Source: CAZBUB01 sp046546355 (GTDB lineage Bacteria > Desulfobacterota > Desulfovibrionia > Desulfovibrionales > Desulfothermaceae). From it: 28,841 nucleotides of DNA. The notes under the pieces were generated by a model. It was not told the origin of the DNA. It did no database searches and saw nothing but the letters and a program-made list of their open reading frames with translations. Of this stretch, positions 1-8,785 are shown piece by piece; the stretch's first letter is position 1; each line of letters starts with the position of its first letter. Position numbers and translations under genes: made by a program. The stretch lies in contig JBKGXZ010000016.1 of assembly GCA_046546355.1 (NCBI GenBank), forward strand, positions 1 to 28,841. Direction: 5' to 3'.

Positions 1-3
1 TTT

Positions 4-756
4 CTATATCCAGAGCTCCTGATCAGGCTCCGGCATCCAGGCCTGCAGCCCTGAAACAGACTGCACGGCCTGCAAGATATCTGCCCTTCTGCTTCGCCTT
101 TCCTGCATCTGGATGTGCACCAGGGCCAGTTGCTTGGCCCCGCACTGCCGTCCCAGCTCCAGGCATTCCTGAACGCTGCTGTGCCCCGGTACTCCAGGCT
201 GCAGGAGATAGGCCTCATGCACCAGCAGGTCGCAGCCCCGGGCTAGCTCCAGCCCTGCTGCTCCGCTCTTGCCGTCTCCGCTGAAATATATAGACTTGCC
301 GCCGGAGTGTAAACCAAGGGCCAGATTAGGCTCTGGATGTTCGGTCTGGGCAAAAGCCCAGTCCATGTCCAGGAGCTCCAGGCTTTGGCCTGGCTGCACC
401 TGCCTGAATATAAGCTCAAAACCAAGCCCGCGCAGCAAATTCGGATAGGCCTGAGCCAACAGCTGCAGCACCCTTTGCCTGCCGCCCCTGCCGCAGACTA
501 TATTAAGCGGCCGGTCCCTGCCCAGCTGCCGCAGGCCCAGCAAGAGCTGGGGCAGACCAAAACAGTGGTCCCCGTGCAAATGGGAGACCCACACCGCATC
601 CAGAGCATTGGCCTGGCGGCAGTTAGCCAGTATCCTGGGAGCCGCGCTGAAACCGCAATCCATGACCAGCAACCGCCCTTGGTCCTCTAGCAGCAAACAG
701 GTATTGCTCAGCTCCAGATCTACTGCCTCGCCCACCCCCAGAAATACTATCCGCAT
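4..756 (-). CDS. MBL-fold metallo-hydrolase, ribonuclease Z-like
   Basis: This 250-residue protein is a metallo-beta-lactamase-fold hydrolase. The zinc motif HLHGDH is at residues 59-64. Downstream candidate ligands are the aspartate in FSGDGK, the histidine in VHEAYL and the histidine in LVHIQ. The order of these motifs (HxHxDH, GD, HEA, late H) is that of the RNase Z/ElaC group of phosphodiesterases, which trim tRNA 3' ends. The protein is shorter than typical RNase Z (about 300 residues) and I see no clear exosite arm, so it may be an ElaC-like phosphodiesterase of other specificity. The ATG is preceded by GGGAGG at a 9-nt spacing. It is divergent from the TPR gene at 956. The fold is certain; the substrate is not. 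Confidence 0.85.
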   Translation of the reverse strand: MRIVFLGVGEAVDLELSNTCLLLEDQGRLLVMDCGFSAAPRILANCRQANALDAVWVSHLHGDHCFGLPQLLLGLRQLGRDRPLNIVCGRGGRQRVLQLLAQAYPNLLRGLGFELIFRQVQPGQSLELLDMDWAFAQTEHPEPNLALGLHSGGKSIYFSGDGKSGAAGLELARGCDLLVHEAYLLQPGVPGHSSVQECLELGRQCGAKQLALVHIQMQERRSRRADILQAVQSVSGLQAWMPEPDQELWI

Positions 757-798
757 CTGCCTTGACCTCCCTGGACTTGCCTGCAGCAGATATTTGCT

Positions 799-825
799 TT
801 GACCTTTGCTCGCTTTCAGTATACA
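799..825 (+). promoter_or_regulatory. Weak candidate sigma-70 promoter for the TPR-ior genes
   Basis: TTGACC (799-804) and TATACA (820-825) resemble -35 and -10 boxes. The 15-nt spacer is short, so this is only a candidate. It lies in the 199-bp divergent gap between the hydrolase and the TPR gene, about 120 nt before the TPR start. Confidence 0.25.
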
Positions 826-955
826 AAGTCCCCTGCCCGGGATTTGTTCTCAATAAGTCCTGGCAGAGCTGATTGCAAGAGAGATTCCTCACTCCCAGAC
901 TCGTTCAAAATGCCATACAAAGTGAACAGGTTACAACAAGGAGGCTAACCAGGAT

Positions 956-1639
956 ATGGCCAAGGCATCAGACACCGAGCAGCAGGAACAGCAACAAGCT
1001 GCACAGCCTTCCGGGGGCGAGCACTCCAGGCTGTATCTTTTCATGCAGGAGCACTACAAAAAGCTCATCCTGGGTGTCTGCCTGATTATTCTTGTTGCAG
1101 CAGCCAGCAGCGGTTACCAGTATTATCAGAACCAAAGACAGGAGCAGGCCAGGCAGGAGTTGACCAGGATAACTGACCAGCTGCAAGGGCAGGAGAAGTA
1201 TCAAGCCCTGCAGGAGCTTTTGCCAGAGGCCCCCCAGCAGATGCAGAAGACCGTGCTCCTGGAGCTGGCCAACTCAGCCCAGAATTTGGAAGACTTCTCC
1301 AGCGCTGCAGACTACTGGTCCAAGCTGGCGGACAACAGCCAGGACCCGGGTCTGCGCACAACAGCCCGTCTGGGCCAGGCCAAGGCCCTGGCAGAGCAGG
1401 GACAAGGCGCAGCCAGCCTGGACATCCTGCAGGAGCTGCTGCAAGAAGCCCCTGATACATACCAGGAATCCATCTACTTTGAGATTGCAGCCCTGGCTGA
1501 GGAAGCCCAAAAATGGGAACTGGCCCTGGAGGCCTACAAGCATCTGGCAGGAACTAAAGAGCTAGACTCCAGACAGGAGGGGTTCCTGGAACACAAGATC
1601 TCCGAGCTGGAGCAAAGATTGGAAGCTAACGGCGCTTAG
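956..1639 (+). CDS. Membrane-anchored tetratricopeptide repeat protein, YfgM-like
   Basis: This 227-residue protein has a polar N-terminus, then one hydrophobic segment at about residues 38-56 (ILGVCLIILVAAASSGY), then a Q/E/A/L-rich helical region to the end that reads as degenerate TPR repeats. One membrane anchor followed by TPR-type helices matches the YfgM/TPR_21 family, whose members sit in the inner membrane facing the periplasm and interact with SecYEG and chaperones. The ATG follows AAGGAGG (938-944) at an 11-nt spacing. It ends 32 nt before iorA, so co-transcription is likely, but there is no obvious functional link to IorAB. The topology is well supported; the role is inferred only from the family. 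Confidence 0.75.
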   Translation: MAKASDTEQQEQQQAAQPSGGEHSRLYLFMQEHYKKLILGVCLIILVAAASSGYQYYQNQRQEQARQELTRITDQLQGQEKYQALQELLPEAPQQMQKTVLLELANSAQNLEDFSSAADYWSKLADNSQDPGLRTTARLGQAKALAEQGQGAASLDILQELLQEAPDTYQESIYFEIAALAEEAQKWELALEAYKHLAGTKELDSRQEGFLEHKISELEQRLEANGA

Positions 1640-1671
1640 CAACCCCCATCTACCAAACAGAGGAAAGGCTT

Positions 1672-3510
1672 ATGACTGATGTGCTTCTCTCCAACAATCC
1701 AGGCTCCAGGCATCTGCTCCTGGGCAACGAGGCCATTGTCCGGGGCGCCCTGGAAGCTGGAGTGGGCTTTGTGAGCTGCTATCCAGGCACTCCCTCCTCG
1801 GAGGCCCCGGACACCTTTTACCGCCTGGCTCCCCAGGGGCAATTTTATTTCGAGTACTCTGTAAACGAAAAAGTGGCCCTGGAGGTGGGCGGAGGCGCAG
1901 CTCTTTCCGGGGTTCCCACCCTGGTGACCATGAAACATGTAGGCCTGAACGTGGCTGCCGACCCCCTGATGAGCCTGGCCTATATCGGCACCCCCGGAGG
2001 CCTGGTTATTTTGAGCGCGGACGACCCAGGCTGCCATTCCAGCCAAAACGAGCAGGACAACCGCTACTATGCCAGGCTGGCCAGGCTGCCCTGCTTTGAG
2101 CCATCCACAGCCCAGGAGGCCAAGGACATGGCCAGCCAGGCCCTGCAGCTTTCAGCCAAATGGCAGCAGCCGGTACTTTTGCGCACCACCACCAGGCTGA
2201 ACCATCTCCGGGGGGTGGTGGAGTTCTCCGAGCTTAGGCCTGCAAAGAGCAAAAGCTCCTTCCAGAAGGAACCCCGGCGTTTTGTACCCCTGCCTGCCAT
2301 CGCCAGGACCAGACATCCTATTTTGCTGCACAATATGCAGGACATACAGGCAGAAGCTGAAGACTCTTCCTGGAATCGCCTCTCCGGCCAGAGCAGGCTG
2401 GGCATCATCTGCAGCGGGATGAGCAGGGCCTATCTCCAGGACGCCCTGTGGCAGCACAGCCTGCAGGACCGCTTCCAGATCCTGGAGCTGGGATTCAGCT
2501 ATCCCTTGCCCCAAAAAACCCTGCTGGAATTCTGCCAGGACAAGGACAAGGTCCTGGTCCTGGAGGAGCTGGATCCCCTGCTGGAGGAGGAGCTCAGGGC
2601 CCTGGTACAAAGGCACGGAGCTCATCTTGAGATCCAGGGCAAGAATCAAACCCTGGGCAGGACCGGGGAATACTCTGTACGCAGCGTAGGCCAGAGGCTG
2701 CTGCAGTTTCTGGATCAGGAGCCCGGCCCTGAAGAGCTCTGTGAGCAGGAAAGCGGGCTGCCAGCCAGGCCGCCCAACCTCTGCGCAGGCTGTGCCCACA
2801 GGGCTATGTACTATGCCGTGCGCCAGGTCTTTGGGGATCAGGCGGTCTACTCCACTGACATAGGCTGTTATACCCTGGGTTTCCTGCCCCCTTTAAGGGC
2901 GGCCGACTTCCTGTTCTGCATGGGCTCCTCAGTCTCCGGAGCAGGAGGTATGTCCAAGTGTACCGAGCAGCCCCTGATTTCCTACATCGGAGACTCCACC
3001 TTCTTCCATTCCGGTATCACCGGCCTTATCAACGCGGTCTACAACCAGCACAACCTGCTGCTTATCATCCTGGACAACAAGACCACTGCCATGACCGGGC
3101 ACCAGCCCCATCCCGGGGTGGAGGAAAGCATCCAGGGCCAGAATGCCAACAGGGTGGACATCGAGCAGGTGGTGCGGGGCTGCGGAGTAGAACAGGTCAA
3201 AAAAATAAAGCCCCTGAACCACAAGGCCACAGTCCAGGCCCTGCAAGATTTCAAGGCAGCCTCCGGAGTCAGGGTGCTCATTGCTGAGGAGCCCTGCGTG
3301 CTCTTCGCCAGGCGCGTCCTGGGCAGAAAAAGGCCTAAGGCGGCCTATGTGCAAAGTCAGCATCCCGAGGTCACTGCCTGCCTGCAGGAGTTGGCCTGTC
3401 CGGCATTCTACGTACAGCAGGATGAGGTCCAGATAGACGAGAATCAGTGCGCTGGCTGTATGTACTGCATCCAGCTCACCCAGCACATCAAAGCCAAAAG
3501 CAGGAGCTGA
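1672..3510 (+). CDS. iorA: Indolepyruvate ferredoxin oxidoreductase alpha subunit
   Basis: IorA is the thiamine-diphosphate subunit that, with IorB, oxidatively decarboxylates aryl-pyruvates (indolepyruvate, phenylpyruvate) to aryl-acetyl-CoA and reduces ferredoxin; it is cytoplasmic and used in aromatic amino acid breakdown by anaerobes. The N-terminal pyrimidine-binding part carries NEAIVRGALEAGV and YPGTPSSE. The C-terminal TPP-binding part carries CAGCAH, DIGCYTLG and GDSTFFHSG, followed by the metal-binding NKTTAMTG. The protein has 612 residues. The C-terminal ferredoxin domain is abnormal: it keeps only three cysteines in CxxCxxC (593, 596, 599) and stops 13 residues later, with no fourth cysteine and no second cluster motif. 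SD-like AGGAAAGG precedes the ATG. The stop is 1 nt from the iorB start, so the two are translationally coupled. Confidence 0.95.
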   Translation: MTDVLLSNNPGSRHLLLGNEAIVRGALEAGVGFVSCYPGTPSSEAPDTFYRLAPQGQFYFEYSVNEKVALEVGGGAALSGVPTLVTMKHVGLNVAADPLMSLAYIGTPGGLVILSADDPGCHSSQNEQDNRYYARLARLPCFEPSTAQEAKDMASQALQLSAKWQQPVLLRTTTRLNHLRGVVEFSELRPAKSKSSFQKEPRRFVPLPAIARTRHPILLHNMQDIQAEAEDSSWNRLSGQSRLGIICSGMSRAYLQDALWQHSLQDRFQILELGFSYPLPQKTLLEFCQDKDKVLVLEELDPLLEEELRALVQRHGAHLEIQGKNQTLGRTGEYSVRSVGQRLLQFLDQEPGPEELCEQESGLPARPPNLCAGCAHRAMYYAVRQVFGDQAVYSTDIGCYTLGFLPPLRAADFLFCMGSSVSGAGGMSKCTEQPLISYIGDSTFFHSGITGLINAVYNQHNLLLIILDNKTTAMTGHQPHPGVEESIQGQNANRVDIEQVVRGCGVEQVKKIKPLNHKATVQALQDFKAASGVRVLIAEEPCVLFARRVLGRKRPKAAYVQSQHPEVTACLQELACPAFYVQQDEVQIDENQCAGCMYCIQLTQHIKAKSRS

Positions 3511-3511
3511 T

Positions 3512-4099
3512 ATGAGGGCACTGCGCATTTTCCTGGCCGGAGTCGGCGGCCAGGGCACCTTGACCGCCACTGTGCTTCTGGCCAGGGTCGCCCTGGACAA
3601 GAACATGCAGGTCACTGCTGGTGAGATCCACGGCATGGCCCAGCGGGGGGGCATAGTAGAGTCCAGCCTGTTGCTGGGAGGCTTCCTGGGCCCTAAACTC
3701 AGCTCAGGGGAAGCAGATGTGCTGCTGGGTTTCGAGCCCCTGGAGACTCTGCGCGCCCTGCACTACCTCAGACCTGGAGGCCTGGTGCTCAGCAGCACCG
3801 ACCCCACCATGCCCGTGGCTGTAAGCCGTGGGGAGGAGAGCTACCCGGATCTGGACTATGTCCAGGACAGGACCCGGGCCTGTGCAGGGCAGAGCTATTT
3901 CCTGCCCTGCAGGGAGCTGGCTGCCCGGGCCGGAAATGTCCAGAGCTCCAATACTGTCCTGCTGGGAGCCTTTTGTGAAGCCCAGGCTTCTCCCTTCAGC
4001 CTGCAGGATCTGGAGCAGGGCATCCAAAGCCATCTTCCGCCCAGAATAGCTGAGGTGAATATAAAGGCTGCAGGCCTTGGTGCTCAGGCCCTGGCCTAA
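3512..4099 (+). CDS. iorB: Indolepyruvate ferredoxin oxidoreductase beta subunit
   Basis: This 195-residue protein is the gamma-type subunit of 2-oxoacid:ferredoxin oxidoreductases and partners IorA. Family signatures are the glycine-rich GVGGQGTLTA near the N-terminus and GEIHGMAQRGG at residues 37-47, both conserved in IorB and the POR gamma domain. Length is normal for the family (about 190-200). It starts 1 nt after the iorA stop, so stoichiometric production with IorA is likely. A strong hairpin follows the stop codon and probably ends the transcript. The assignment is very secure because both subunits are adjacent and in the usual order. Confidence 0.95.
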   Translation: MRALRIFLAGVGGQGTLTATVLLARVALDKNMQVTAGEIHGMAQRGGIVESSLLLGGFLGPKLSSGEADVLLGFEPLETLRALHYLRPGGLVLSSTDPTMPVAVSRGEESYPDLDYVQDRTRACAGQSYFLPCRELAARAGNVQSSNTVLLGAFCEAQASPFSLQDLEQGIQSHLPPRIAEVNIKAAGLGAQALA

Positions 4100-4100
4100 A

Positions 4101-4141
4101 GCTTCCAGGCTCTATATCTGCCTGGAAGCCTGCTTGAGCAG
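4101..4141. terminator. Bidirectional hairpin between convergent genes
   Basis: GCTTCCAGGC (4101-4110) and GCCTGGAAGC (4120-4129) form a perfect 10-bp stem with a 9-nt AT-rich loop, starting 2 nt after the iorB stop. A second small hairpin CTGC-TTGA-GCAG (4130-4141) follows and then TTATAT. There is no long T tract, so it may act with Rho or as a 3' stabiliser. It is placed to serve both iorB and the convergent gene that ends at 4174. Confidence 0.6.
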
Positions 4142-4173
4142 TTATATCCAGCTCTCTGGCAATACAGCCTTGA

Positions 4174-5532
4174 TCACTGCTGGCCTCCGTTGCCCTGCCT
4201 GGCCTGCTGGCGCTGCTGGGCCTGATACATGAAGGTCCGCAGCGCCATCTCCCGGTTGGGCTGAATTGAGCCATCATAGGCAGAGTCCAGATAGGGCATT
4301 CTCTTCTGCAGCAAAATGGGCTTTAGGATGGCAGAGGTGATGGTGCTGGGCATGCAGGTGAAGGGATAAACATTGACCACCCCATCGAAGTTCTCCTGCA
4401 TGTACTCCAGCGCCCCGCCTATGCTGATGGCTGCCTCGGTGCCGATGTCAAAGTTGAACAGCCGGTCCTGGTCCAGCATTTTCTCCAGGTCGCCGATCAT
4501 GTGATCCTCCTGGATATCCAGGTGTTCTTCCACCTTGGAGTAGACCTGCTTTTGCCTCCAGAGCTGATACTCGTTGGCTATCTTCAATGCCATCCACTTG
4601 CGGGAGGCATCCCAGAGACCGGAGACATCCTTTTTCTTCCAGGCCTTTTGCCATTTGAGCCTGAAGTCCCGCAGATTGCTGTAAGTCACATAATTGACCC
4701 ACTCCCCCAGTGAGGCATCCACCACTTCCCCACCGAAGCGCTCCAGCTCCCTGATTATCTGCTGATTGGCCTTGGGGTGGCTGCGCAGATAGATCTCGCC
4801 CACAATGCCTATCCTGGGTCTTCTGGGCTGCTGGGGATCTATAAAATCCTTGGCAGTACTAACAATGTCCCCCAGCTTCTCGTACAAAGCCTTAAAATCC
4901 AGGCTGGCAGCCTTGTCCTCGACCTCCTGCACCATGCTGGCCAGGGCCTCCTGCATGAAGACATCTGTCTGGCCCGGGCTTTGCTCGTAGGGTCTGACCC
5001 GCCACAGCACCCGGTCCAGGACGTCCGAGAGCACAGAGGCCATATAGGCCATCTTGCGGAACCTCTTGGCCTTCTCCCCGGGCATGAGATTGGTGGGGGA
5101 ATAGCTGTCAGTGGAGGAGAGATAGGTGATATTCACATCCCGGTATTCAGGGAAATTATCCAGGATCAGCCTGTGCAGCTTGTTGTACATCCCGAACCTG
5201 CAGGGCCCGTCTGCCTCCGGCATGAAATAGACATAGTTCTGCGGGGAAAAGGCCGCTCCCAGTCTTTTTTTCTCCAGCTCCAGGTAGTACAAAATGTCCC
5301 CCAGGGTTACCTGACAGGGGAAGCACTCCTTGCCAGAGGTCAGCTCCTTGCCCAGGTAGAGCCCGGTATAGGTGGGCATGACCTGGGCCGGGACATCAAA
5401 GGCCCTGAAACTGGCTGCCAGGAGCCTGGCCCCAAATGGGGACATGTCCGGGATAAGCAAGGTCTTGCCTGAGAGATCGAACTGGCTCACCTTCTGGGTC
5501 AGCCTCTGTTCAAAGAATTCTTTTTGCTGCAT
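4174..5532 (-). CDS. HgdB-like acyl-CoA dehydratase component (COG3581-type), partner of the tandem activase
   Basis: This 452-residue protein resembles the D-component part of 2-hydroxyacyl-CoA dehydratase-like proteins, which carry iron-sulfur clusters. Candidate cluster cysteines are C70 and C73 (GKECFPCQ), C111 (DGPCRFG) and C393 (PFTCMPST). In many clostridia this region is the C-terminal third of a single chain of about 1,400 residues that begins with two activase domains. Here the upstream gene (1,016 residues) supplies the rest, and the two lengths add up to that size. The gap between them is 18 nt, so they form an operon. AAAGGAAA precedes the ATG. A mid-region (about 150-235) and a W/K-rich stretch (about 285-330) have no motif I recognise. 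Family membership is good; the substrate is unknown and no separate dehydratase subunits are nearby. Confidence 0.8.
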   Translation of the reverse strand: MQQKEFFEQRLTQKVSQFDLSGKTLLIPDMSPFGARLLAASFRAFDVPAQVMPTYTGLYLGKELTSGKECFPCQVTLGDILYYLELEKKRLGAAFSPQNYVYFMPEADGPCRFGMYNKLHRLILDNFPEYRDVNITYLSSTDSYSPTNLMPGEKAKRFRKMAYMASVLSDVLDRVLWRVRPYEQSPGQTDVFMQEALASMVQEVEDKAASLDFKALYEKLGDIVSTAKDFIDPQQPRRPRIGIVGEIYLRSHPKANQQIIRELERFGGEVVDASLGEWVNYVTYSNLRDFRLKWQKAWKKKDVSGLWDASRKWMALKIANEYQLWRQKQVYSKVEEHLDIQEDHMIGDLEKMLDQDRLFNFDIGTEAAISIGGALEYMQENFDGVVNVYPFTCMPSTITSAILKPILLQKRMPYLDSAYDGSIQPNREMALRTFMYQAQQRQQARQGNGGQQ

Positions 5533-5550
5533 AGCCTGTTTCCTTTTGCT

Positions 5551-8500
5551 TTAGCCTGCCTGGACCAGCTTTTCCTCTGCAACAGTCTCTGGTGTGGCCC
5601 CATACTGATATTGCTGCAGGTTCTTGACCACATTATTGTAGGCCTCGATCCTGGTCAAAATCCCGGCTACTGCGCTGTGCTCATCCAGCTCCAGGATCAG
5701 GGCCGGCTTATGCCTCAGCACATAGGCGTAGAAATGTTCCAGGAAGGAATCCGGTCCGCAGGAGAAATTGGTCAGATGCACTCCATACCAGTTGGGGTTC
5801 CTGGCTATCATCTTGGCCACCCGCAGAATCCTGCTGCCCAGCCCCCAGTACATGCGGGGAAAGTCCTCCAGGGTCTCTTGCTCATAGTGCAGGAAATCCT
5901 GGGGCAAGGCCTTGATGCCCAGCTTGGCCAGATGCCTGCCCAGCTTGAGGTTCAACCTGTCGTCATAAAGATTGTAGGGCCTGCCGCTGACCACCCACAA
6001 GGGCTGCTCTGGATCGTGCTCCTGCAGGATCTGCCTGCCCCTTTGCAATAGGGCCTGCCGAAAATCCATCTGCTGCTGCCAGGCAGCATGCACTGCCCTG
6101 TCCAGCTCTCTGCCCTTGGGCCGCAGCTCCTCAGGCAAGGCCTCCTGCAACCTGATCACTGCATCCTCCGGCCCCTCCCGCAGGAATATATTGGGCCGGA
6201 TCAGCTTCTGGTCAGGTAGATCCAAAGCTGCCCGCACCAGGTACTGGGAGCTTTCCACCATGGGGCAGAACACCCCCCTTTCTTCCTTAACCGGGGTGGG
6301 TATATTTATTGGATTGGGCAAAAACAAATAATCTGCCTTGTGCAATAGGTAGCTGACATGACCATGGAAGACCTTGACCGGAAAGCAGGTCTCCGCGGTC
6401 ATGGCCTTAAGGCCCAGGGAGACCATCCTCTGGTCCGTGGGCGGAGTAAGTCTGACCTGATAGCCCAGGTTGGAAAAAATATGGGCCCAGAAAATGGCCC
6501 ACTCCAGGGAATGCAGGGCCATGGGCACCCCGATCACCGGGGCGCCTGAGCTGGCCTCCTGCTTGAGCTCCAGGATGTTCTCCCCCTGGAAGAGATAGTC
6601 CTGGAATATCTTCTCCCGCTCCTTGAAATAGTTTTCCTGGCTCTGGCCCTCCAGGTGCCTGGCTTCGTATCTGCCGCAGTCACCGCCCCAGATGCTCTTG
6701 CGGTCTCCGAATCTGTAGATCTTCAGCTTGCACTCGTTGTGGCAGTTCTTGTCCGCCCTGCAGACCTTCTCCTCAAAATCCACAGTAATTTCTGCCAGCT
6801 CATCCAGGTCCCTGGTCTTGGGCTTGACCTCCTGCTGGTTGAACTTCTCCAGCACCGCCAACGCAGTGCCGTAGGCGCCCATAACCTCCCGATGCTTGGG
6901 CACCACTATAGGCTTGCCCAGGACCTTCTCAAAGGCTGCCACTATGCCCTTGTTCAGGGAAGGTCCGCCCAGGAACATGATCTTGTTCCCGATCCTGCGG
7001 CTCTCCACCACCCGATGCAGATAGTTGTGCACTATGGCGAAGCAAAGACCTGCTAGGAGATCATCCCGCCTGGCCCCTTTCTGGAAGTAGCTCACCAGAT
7101 CCGATTCCATAAACACAGTGCATCTCTCTGTAAGGTGCACTGGATTCTGGGCCTGCAGGGCCACTTCCTGGAACTGGTTCACGATATTGATCTTCATCTT
7201 GTTGGCCAGCTCGTGCAGGAAGCTGCCAGTGCCAGCAGCGCAGATCTTGTTCATCACAAAATCCACAGGGTAGGTGCTGTCCAGGGCGATATACTTGGAA
7301 TCCTGGCCCCCGATCTCGAAAATGGTGTCTATCTCCGGGTCAATATTCACAGCCCCCCTGGCGTGGGCGGTTATCTCGTCTATGATCAGGTCCGCGTCCA
7401 GGAAATCCCCGACCACATTCCTGCCAGAGCCTGTGGTGCCCACTCCCAGCAGCCTGACCCCGGAGCCCATGTTCTGGAGCAGGTTCTGCAAAAGCCCCTG
7501 GGTGACCTCGATGGGTTTACCCTGGGTGGCTACATAGGACTTGTCCAGGATATTGCCCTGGGCGTCGATCAGGGCATACTTGGTGGAAGTGGAGCCCACA
7601 TCCACTCCCAGCCAGGCCTGTTTGGGCCTTTTGGAGCCGGGCCGGGCATCCAGGCTGTTGTCCTCAGGGAACCTGGTCAGCTCCAGAGACAAGGGATTGC
7701 TGCGGGGAAAGCTCTTCTGTTCATGGGCCTGGTGCAGGAGATCCAGGTCCAGATAGTTGCGCCAGCCCTTGTATGCAGCCTGCAGGGCCACCCCCATGGC
7801 TCCCAGGCTGCTGTGCCGCTCCGGGACTGTCAGATTGGGGAAATACTCCCTGAAGGCCCGCACCAGGAGCTCATTAGAAGCCATGCCCCCAATAAAGGCT
7901 ACAGGCTCCTGCAGGTTGCTGTTGGAGACAATGGTGCTCATGTAGTTGGCTGCAGTACCATGGTGCAGGCCGGCGATTATATTGCTCAAGGTCTCGCCCT
8001 TGTTCTGCAGATGGATCATGTCCGACTTGGTGAATACCGTGCATCTGCAGGCCACAGGCGCAGGATAGGTGCTCTTGAGCCCCAAGGAAATAAAGTCGTT
8101 TAGCACCTGCTGCAGCTTGTCCTGGCTCATGGCAAACTCGAAGCCGTACATGGCGTAGCTCAGCCTCTCAGCCTGCTGGTCAATAAAGGAACCAGTACCC
8201 GAGGCACAGGGGGAGTTCATGTTGAAGGACTCCAGGTACCAATTGCCTTCCTGGTCGTAGTCCAGCTGGAACAGAGCCGCATCCTGGCCCCCGATGCTGA
8301 TTATGCTGCGCACCCCTGGCACCACCTGGGTGCAGCCCAGGACCTGGGCTATAGTCTCCACCTCAAAAGGGGCATCCAGGAGCTGGCTCAGATACTGGCC
8401 CTGACTGCCGGTAAAGGAAACTGAGCGGATATTCTCCTGGCCCAGCTGCTGCAGCACTTCCTGCAGGGCCTGCTCGGTCTCCTCCATAATCATCCCGAAA

Positions 8501-8601
8501 TGGCGTTTGTACGGAGACTCGAACACCACCTCCTGGTTCTCATCCAGGGCCACGCAATTGATGCTCACCGAGCCGATGTCCACTCCCACGTCAAAATTCA
8601 T
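5551..8601 (-). CDS. Tandem acyl-CoA dehydratase activase with DUF2229-type domain
   Basis: This 1,016-residue protein contains two ASKHA-fold activase domains. Domain 1 (about 1-285) has VDIGSVS, ISIGGQD and cluster cysteines C132 (CASGTGSF) and C187 (CRCTVF). Domain 2 (about 328-585) has VDVGSTSTK, FEIGGQDSKY, C454 (CAAGTGSF) and C494 (RCTVF). Next comes a cysteine set C614, C620, C624, C642, then a DUF2229-type region (about 685-1016) with AETCFPVK. In HgdC/BcrA-type activases the paired cysteines from a dimer hold one [4Fe-4S] cluster, and ATP hydrolysis drives a very low-potential electron into the partner; two domains in one chain could mimic that dimer. AAGGAGGT lies 4 nt before the ATG. 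Its natural partner is the next gene. Function is known only by family. Confidence 0.9.
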   Translation of the reverse strand: MNFDVGVDIGSVSINCVALDENQEVVFESPYKRHFGMIMEETEQALQEVLQQLGQENIRSVSFTGSQGQYLSQLLDAPFEVETIAQVLGCTQVVPGVRSIISIGGQDAALFQLDYDQEGNWYLESFNMNSPCASGTGSFIDQQAERLSYAMYGFEFAMSQDKLQQVLNDFISLGLKSTYPAPVACRCTVFTKSDMIHLQNKGETLSNIIAGLHHGTAANYMSTIVSNSNLQEPVAFIGGMASNELLVRAFREYFPNLTVPERHSSLGAMGVALQAAYKGWRNYLDLDLLHQAHEQKSFPRSNPLSLELTRFPEDNSLDARPGSKRPKQAWLGVDVGSTSTKYALIDAQGNILDKSYVATQGKPIEVTQGLLQNLLQNMGSGVRLLGVGTTGSGRNVVGDFLDADLIIDEITAHARGAVNIDPEIDTIFEIGGQDSKYIALDSTYPVDFVMNKICAAGTGSFLHELANKMKINIVNQFQEVALQAQNPVHLTERCTVFMESDLVSYFQKGARRDDLLAGLCFAIVHNYLHRVVESRRIGNKIMFLGGPSLNKGIVAAFEKVLGKPIVVPKHREVMGAYGTALAVLEKFNQQEVKPKTRDLDELAEITVDFEEKVCRADKNCHNECKLKIYRFGDRKSIWGGDCGRYEARHLEGQSQENYFKEREKIFQDYLFQGENILELKQEASSGAPVIGVPMALHSLEWAIFWAHIFSNLGYQVRLTPPTDQRMVSLGLKAMTAETCFPVKVFHGHVSYLLHKADYLFLPNPINIPTPVKEERGVFCPMVESSQYLVRAALDLPDQKLIRPNIFLREGPEDAVIRLQEALPEELRPKGRELDRAVHAAWQQQMDFRQALLQRGRQILQEHDPEQPLWVVSGRPYNLYDDRLNLKLGRHLAKLGIKALPQDFLHYEQETLEDFPRMYWGLGSRILRVAKMIARNPNWYGVHLTNFSCGPDSFLEHFYAYVLRHKPALILELDEHSAVAGILTRIEAYNNVVKNLQQYQYGATPETVAEEKLVQAG

Positions 8602-8785
8602 CCTGACCTCCTTGCCCTGATTTATGAAGTCGGCAATTCCCGGCAGGAACAGCCCTTTCTGTCGACAACTTCAACTCTGGTCTCAAGCTAAGCCCAAATC
8701 CCAGCCTTGCATTGCGTATTAATTAATCGTAATTATTCAGCACCTGATAAAGCTGGAAAATCTAAGCGCAGCGGCGAATATCCAG

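Noticed and set aside
3430..3560. A frameshift as the cause of the short IorA tail
   Set aside because: Neither alternative frame adds the missing cysteines before reaching the iorB start, so I treat the short tail as real unless resequencing shows otherwise.
7135..8103. 322-codon open frame on + strand opposite the activase gene
   Set aside because: It lies wholly inside a gene with clear conserved motifs, has no ribosome site, and its translation shows no domain. It is explained by CTG/CAG codon bias.
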